From Candidatus Bathyarchaeota archaeon (GTDB taxonomy: Archaea; Thermoproteota; Bathyarchaeia; TCS64), in the NCBI GenBank assembly GCA_026394265.1, contig JAPKYO010000013.1, forward strand, positions 23,761-87,760: 64,000 bases of DNA. The letters run 5' to 3'. The notes beneath the pieces were generated by a model. It saw nothing but the letters and a program-made list of their open reading frames with translations. It made no database searches and was not told the DNA's origin. Each line of letters opens with the position of its first letter. Within the stretch, counting starts at the first letter, position 1. The position numbers and the translations under genes are program-made. Shown piece after piece: positions 61,348 through 64,000 of the stretch.

Positions 61348-62280
61348 ATGTCTGGTAATGACCTCAAGCTCGACCAACTTGAGACTACGACTTCCGAGCT
61401 CCGCAGGAAGAGGAGCGAATTATTCGAACATGTCAATCGCTGGCGCGATGAACGCGACAGGATAAACGAGTCTGCCCGTAAGATGCGGGAAGAGGCTATA
61501 AAACACAAAGAAGAACGCGACAAGATCAACGCCCAAGTCGCCGAAGTAAAGAACAAGCTACAGCCCCTCTACGATCAACTCGACGAGAAGCGGAAAAAAC
61601 TCGCCGGCATCGAGCAACAGGTCCAGCAGGGCTACAGGGAGCTTCCCAAGAAGAAGCGCGTCGAACGTGACCTGAACACCGTCGAGTGGGAGGTCATGAC
61701 GACCCCTACACGCGACCTCCTCGACAGGGAGAGGGAACTCGAACTCGTCGAACGCGCAAACTCACTCCGCCGCAGGCTAAGCACATTCAAGAAGCCACCG
61801 AAGCGCACCGAGGCGACCATGGAGGCAACCGCCGAGGCAAAGGCCACGGAGATGAACATCCGCCAGATACGCGACGAGATGAACACCCTCCGCGAGGAGA
61901 GCCAGAAACACCACGAGGCCATGCTCATACTCCACAGAAAGGCCGACGATGAGAGGGAGAAGGCAAACCAGGCGCACGCCAAGTTCGTCGAGTACCTCGG
62001 AGAAGTCAAGAAGGTCGAGCAGGAACTCGACGGAATGAGCACGCAGGTCCGCGGCATCAGGGACGGCCTCCGCTCAGAGGACATAAAGGTCGAGCGGGAC
62101 AAGATGGCCAAGGTCAACGCACGCGTCGACGCCCTCCGCCAGGAAGCACAGCGCAAGATGGCCGCAGGCGAGAAGCTCAGCTTCGACGACCTCCAGTTCA
62201 TCTACGGCGGCAAGGCAGACGACGATGACGAGGAAGAGGCGCCACAGAAGGCTGCTTCGAAGCAGCCCCGCGCACTCTAA
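61348..62280 (+). CDS. Coiled-coil protein, COG1340-like
   Basis: About 310 residues, charged coiled-coil from start to end: SGNDLKLDQLETTTSELRRK, NRWRDERDRINES, and KKKRVERDLNTVEWEVMTTP, with an acidic tail ending AASKQPRAL. The layout and the DLNTVEWEVMTTP segment resemble the archaeal COG1340 proteins of unknown role. The N-terminus is set by ATG 61348 (a GTG at 61336 is possible). Confidence 0.75.
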   Translation: MSGNDLKLDQLETTTSELRRKRSELFEHVNRWRDERDRINESARKMREEAIKHKEERDKINAQVAEVKNKLQPLYDQLDEKRKKLAGIEQQVQQGYRELPKKKRVERDLNTVEWEVMTTPTRDLLDRERELELVERANSLRRRLSTFKKPPKRTEATMEATAEAKATEMNIRQIRDEMNTLREESQKHHEAMLILHRKADDEREKANQAHAKFVEYLGEVKKVEQELDGMSTQVRGIRDGLRSEDIKVERDKMAKVNARVDALRQEAQRKMAAGEKLSFDDLQFIYGGKADDDDEEEAPQKAASKQPRAL

Positions 62281-62301
62281 CCCCCTTTAATCGGTCAGTC
62301 C

Positions 62302-62775
62302 CTATTTTAGGCCGGCCAACTCGGCCATTCTGACATATTTCTCCTCATGGGAGATCTCCCCTATCTTGTCCCTCAGTCTCTCGGCTTCGTCCTCGGTGAA
62401 CGGCTTGAGGTGGCCTTCGTAGATGGGGTGGCCCTTCGGGAACAGCGACAGGTGTTGCCCCCTGATCTGGTGTATCTGCTTCCTTGCGCGGCCGAAGAAG
62501 TGGAGGTGCATCTTCGGCCCCTCGGGGTCGTCCAGCCCCCAGTTGGCGAGGTCTTCGTAGTTCACCCTCTCCACGCCGAGCACCTGGTACATCGCCTTCC
62601 CAGCCATCATGGATACACGCGTGAAGTCTATCGCCTCCCCGAGAGTCATGTCTGACCTGTCCGTGATACTCTCCTTCTTCACCATGATGAGGTGGCCGCC
62701 GTCCTCCCTGCAGTTCAGGGGGTGATCCGGGCTCAAGACGATGAAGTATTCATCCTCGTAGACGACGATGTTCAT
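62302..62775 (-). CDS. HIT-family hydrolase
   Basis: 157 residues. Histidine-triad: MHLHFFGRARKQIHQIRGQHLSLFP carries the HxHxx type centre, and NIVVYEDEYFIVLSPDHPLN is the HIT N-terminal pattern. Such proteins cut dinucleotides and nucleoside phosphoramidates. The family's substrate here is unknown. It points away from the TPP enzyme across a short intergenic area. Confidence 0.8.
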   Translation of the reverse strand: MNIVVYEDEYFIVLSPDHPLNCREDGGHLIMVKKESITDRSDMTLGEAIDFTRVSMMAGKAMYQVLGVERVNYEDLANWGLDDPEGPKMHLHFFGRARKQIHQIRGQHLSLFPKGHPIYEGHLKPFTEDEAERLRDKIGEISHEEKYVRMAELAGLK

Positions 62776-62890
62776 TTTCTCCCCTCTACAAATTGTGGGC
62801 TCAACGGGTGATATCTTTTTTCAATACTCGGCTCATTGAGCCTAGGTTTTATCTGCTTAATCGCAGCTCCTTTTCTAGGTCACGGTTTTG

Positions 62891-64000
62891 GTGGACAAAC
62901 GCTGCTGGGATGTAATAGTCAAGGGCCTTAGTGAGGAGAAGGTCGGCTACGTGTTCGGTCTCCCCGGGCACCCCGACGCCCTCTACGATTCGCTCTACGA
63001 CTCCGACGTCGAGCCCGTTCTCGTTCGCCACGAGGCGTCTGGGGCATTCATGGCGTACGCCTACGGCAAGATGAAGCGAAGCCCGGGCGTCTGCTTCGCG
63101 AGCCCCGGCCCCGGCGTCTCCAACCTCGTGCCGGGTGTGCTTGAGGCGTGGAGCGGATGCGTGCCGATGATAGCCCTCGGCGGCTCTGCGGCGCTCAGCC
63201 ACGAGGGCGAGGGCGCGTTCCAGGAGGCGCCACAGATGGAGGTATTCCGGGGGATAACGAAGTGGGGCTTCAGGATACCCCGGGCGGATCGCGCATCGTG
63301 GGCGACGCGGCGCGTCTTCACGCTATCCGTCAACGGCAAACCCGGCCCCGTCTACCTAGAGGTACCCTTCGACGTCGGGCAGGAGAAGACGAAGGAGGTC
63401 AACTACACGCCCTCGGTCCCCTTCACGAGGATGAGACCCGACGCTGACGCTGTCAAGCGCGCCGCCGAACTGCTCCTCGCGGCCAAGAGACCGATCATAG
63501 TCGCCGGCGGGGGCGCCCTCTACAGCGGCTGCTCAGCCGAACTCGTCAAGCTAGTGGCGCAGTTGGGCGTCTCCGTCCTCACGACTCCGAGCGGGAGGGG
63601 CATCATCCCCGAGGACCACCCTCTATACCTCGGGCAGGTAGGGCTATACAGGACAAAGCTCGGAAGGGACGCGTACCAGTCGGCGGACCTCATCATCTCC
63701 CTCGGTAGCAGGAACGAGGAGTTTCAGACCGCCGCGTGGAGCTACTACCCCCCGGGGGCGGCGTTCATACAGATCGACATCGACCCCTCCGAGCTTGGGC
63801 GCAACTTCCAGCCGACCGTCCCCATAGTCAGCGACGCGAAGCTCTTCCTACAGGACCTCAACACGTACATCGGGGGCAGGGTGAAGAAGACGCCCCTCCC
63901 GAAGATGCCGCGCGTCAAAGCCGTATTGGACGCGAAGGCCGCCTACATGGCGGAGGTCAACGCGGAGTGCGAGGACTCCTCCAAGCCGATAAAGACGAAG
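62891..64000 (+). CDS. TPP-dependent enzyme, acetolactate synthase-like (3' end outside window)
   Basis: Frame open from GTG 62891 (or TTG 62888) to the window end, about 370 residues visible. Starts WDVIVKGLSEEKVGYVFGLPG; the TPP Glu is in LVRHEASGAFMAYAYGK; ITKWGFRIPRADRASWA is the loop after it. The middle domain (ADLIISLGSRNEEFQTAAWSY) is present, but the C-terminal TPP domain is outside. Could be acetolactate synthase, oxalyl-CoA decarboxylase or a related enzyme. GTTTTATC at ~62846 is the likely promoter. Confidence 0.85.
   Translation, partial: MDKRCWDVIVKGLSEEKVGYVFGLPGHPDALYDSLYDSDVEPVLVRHEASGAFMAYAYGKMKRSPGVCFASPGPGVSNLVPGVLEAWSGCVPMIALGGSAALSHEGEGAFQEAPQMEVFRGITKWGFRIPRADRASWATRRVFTLSVNGKPGPVYLEVPFDVGQEKTKEVNYTPSVPFTRMRPDADAVKRAAELLLAAKRPIIVAGGGALYSGCSAELVKLVAQLGVSVLTTPSGRGIIPEDHPLYLGQVGLYRTKLGRDAYQSADLIISLGSRNEEFQTAAWSYYPPGAAFIQIDIDPSELGRNFQPTVPIVSDAKLFLQDLNTYIGGRVKKTPLPKMPRVKAVLDAKAAYMAEVNAECEDSSKPIKTK

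Noticed and set aside
1..64000. CRISPR arrays, rRNA genes, insertion sequences
   Set aside because: No regularly spaced repeats, no rRNA-like segments and no transposase genes were seen.

Overview
The window is a gene-dense, GC-rich stretch of an archaeal chromosome. The main evidence is TFB (9508-10467), A/V-type ATPase subunits I and K, an eukaryote-type ribosomal protein S26e (23309-23620), archaeal-type RNase Z, PurSLQ, a CDP-alcohol phosphotransferase and an intron-bearing tRNA-Arg. S26e points to the TACK/Thermoproteota side rather than Euryarchaeota. Indolepyruvate:ferredoxin oxidoreductase, a flavodiiron protein and an Archaeoglobus-like IscS suggest an anaerobe. A Bathyarchaeia or deep Nitrososphaeria-type lineage is my best guess, but I cannot prove it from this sequence. 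Many genes look leaderless: a TTAAA/TTATA-type box sits 25-30 nt upstream of an ATG, GTG or TTG, which I used to choose several starts.

Layout. 1-9 kb: end of argS, a HicB-DinB fusion, HtpX, family 4 uracil-DNA glycosylase, then a winged-helix regulator with a heterodimeric ABC exporter and a ModE-like regulator. 9-13.6 kb: a PadR-like regulator, TFB, and ATPase subunits I and K. 13.7-22.5 kb: purine synthesis (purS-purL-purQ, purE, purC-purF) interleaved with an MFS transporter and a glycosyltransferase-like gene. 22.6-31.9 kb: archaetidyl-type phospholipid synthase, S26e, small enzymes, a second MFS paralogue, an ECF S-component, a SAMP/MoaD-like protein tail-to-tail with a JAMM protease, two nitroreductases, and a double winged-helix regulator with a REC-PAS protein. 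32-38.5 kb: tRNA-Arg, iorAB, a secreted protein, a YwbE-like protein and an iscS-iscU-small Cys-rich cluster in which iscS is frameshifted and lacks the PLP lysine. 38.6-46.2 kb (minus strand): flavodiiron protein, RNase Z, thioredoxin reductase and thioredoxin, prs, an AN1-zinc-finger site-2 protease, and E1 alpha/beta of a 2-oxoacid dehydrogenase. 46.6-53 kb: a C-terminally short HMG-CoA reductase, a TusA-like protein, and several small regulator/membrane-protein pairs with visible operators. 53.2-56.7 kb: a three-gene operon with an SMC5-like ATPase and an Nse1-like protein. 56.7-64 kb: an ATC-hydrolase-like protein, a site-2-protease-fold protein with its metal ligands gone, a family 2 glycosyltransferase, a coiled-coil protein, a HIT protein and the start of a TPP-dependent enzyme.

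The most interesting items are the SMC5/Nse1-like operon, the ubiquitin-like/JAMM pair, the probable non-canonical intron in tRNA-Arg(UCU), the active and inactive site-2 protease paralogues, the IscS without its catalytic lysine, and two families of dispersed intergenic repeats. One repeat family preserves an 18-codon peptide frame in three places.
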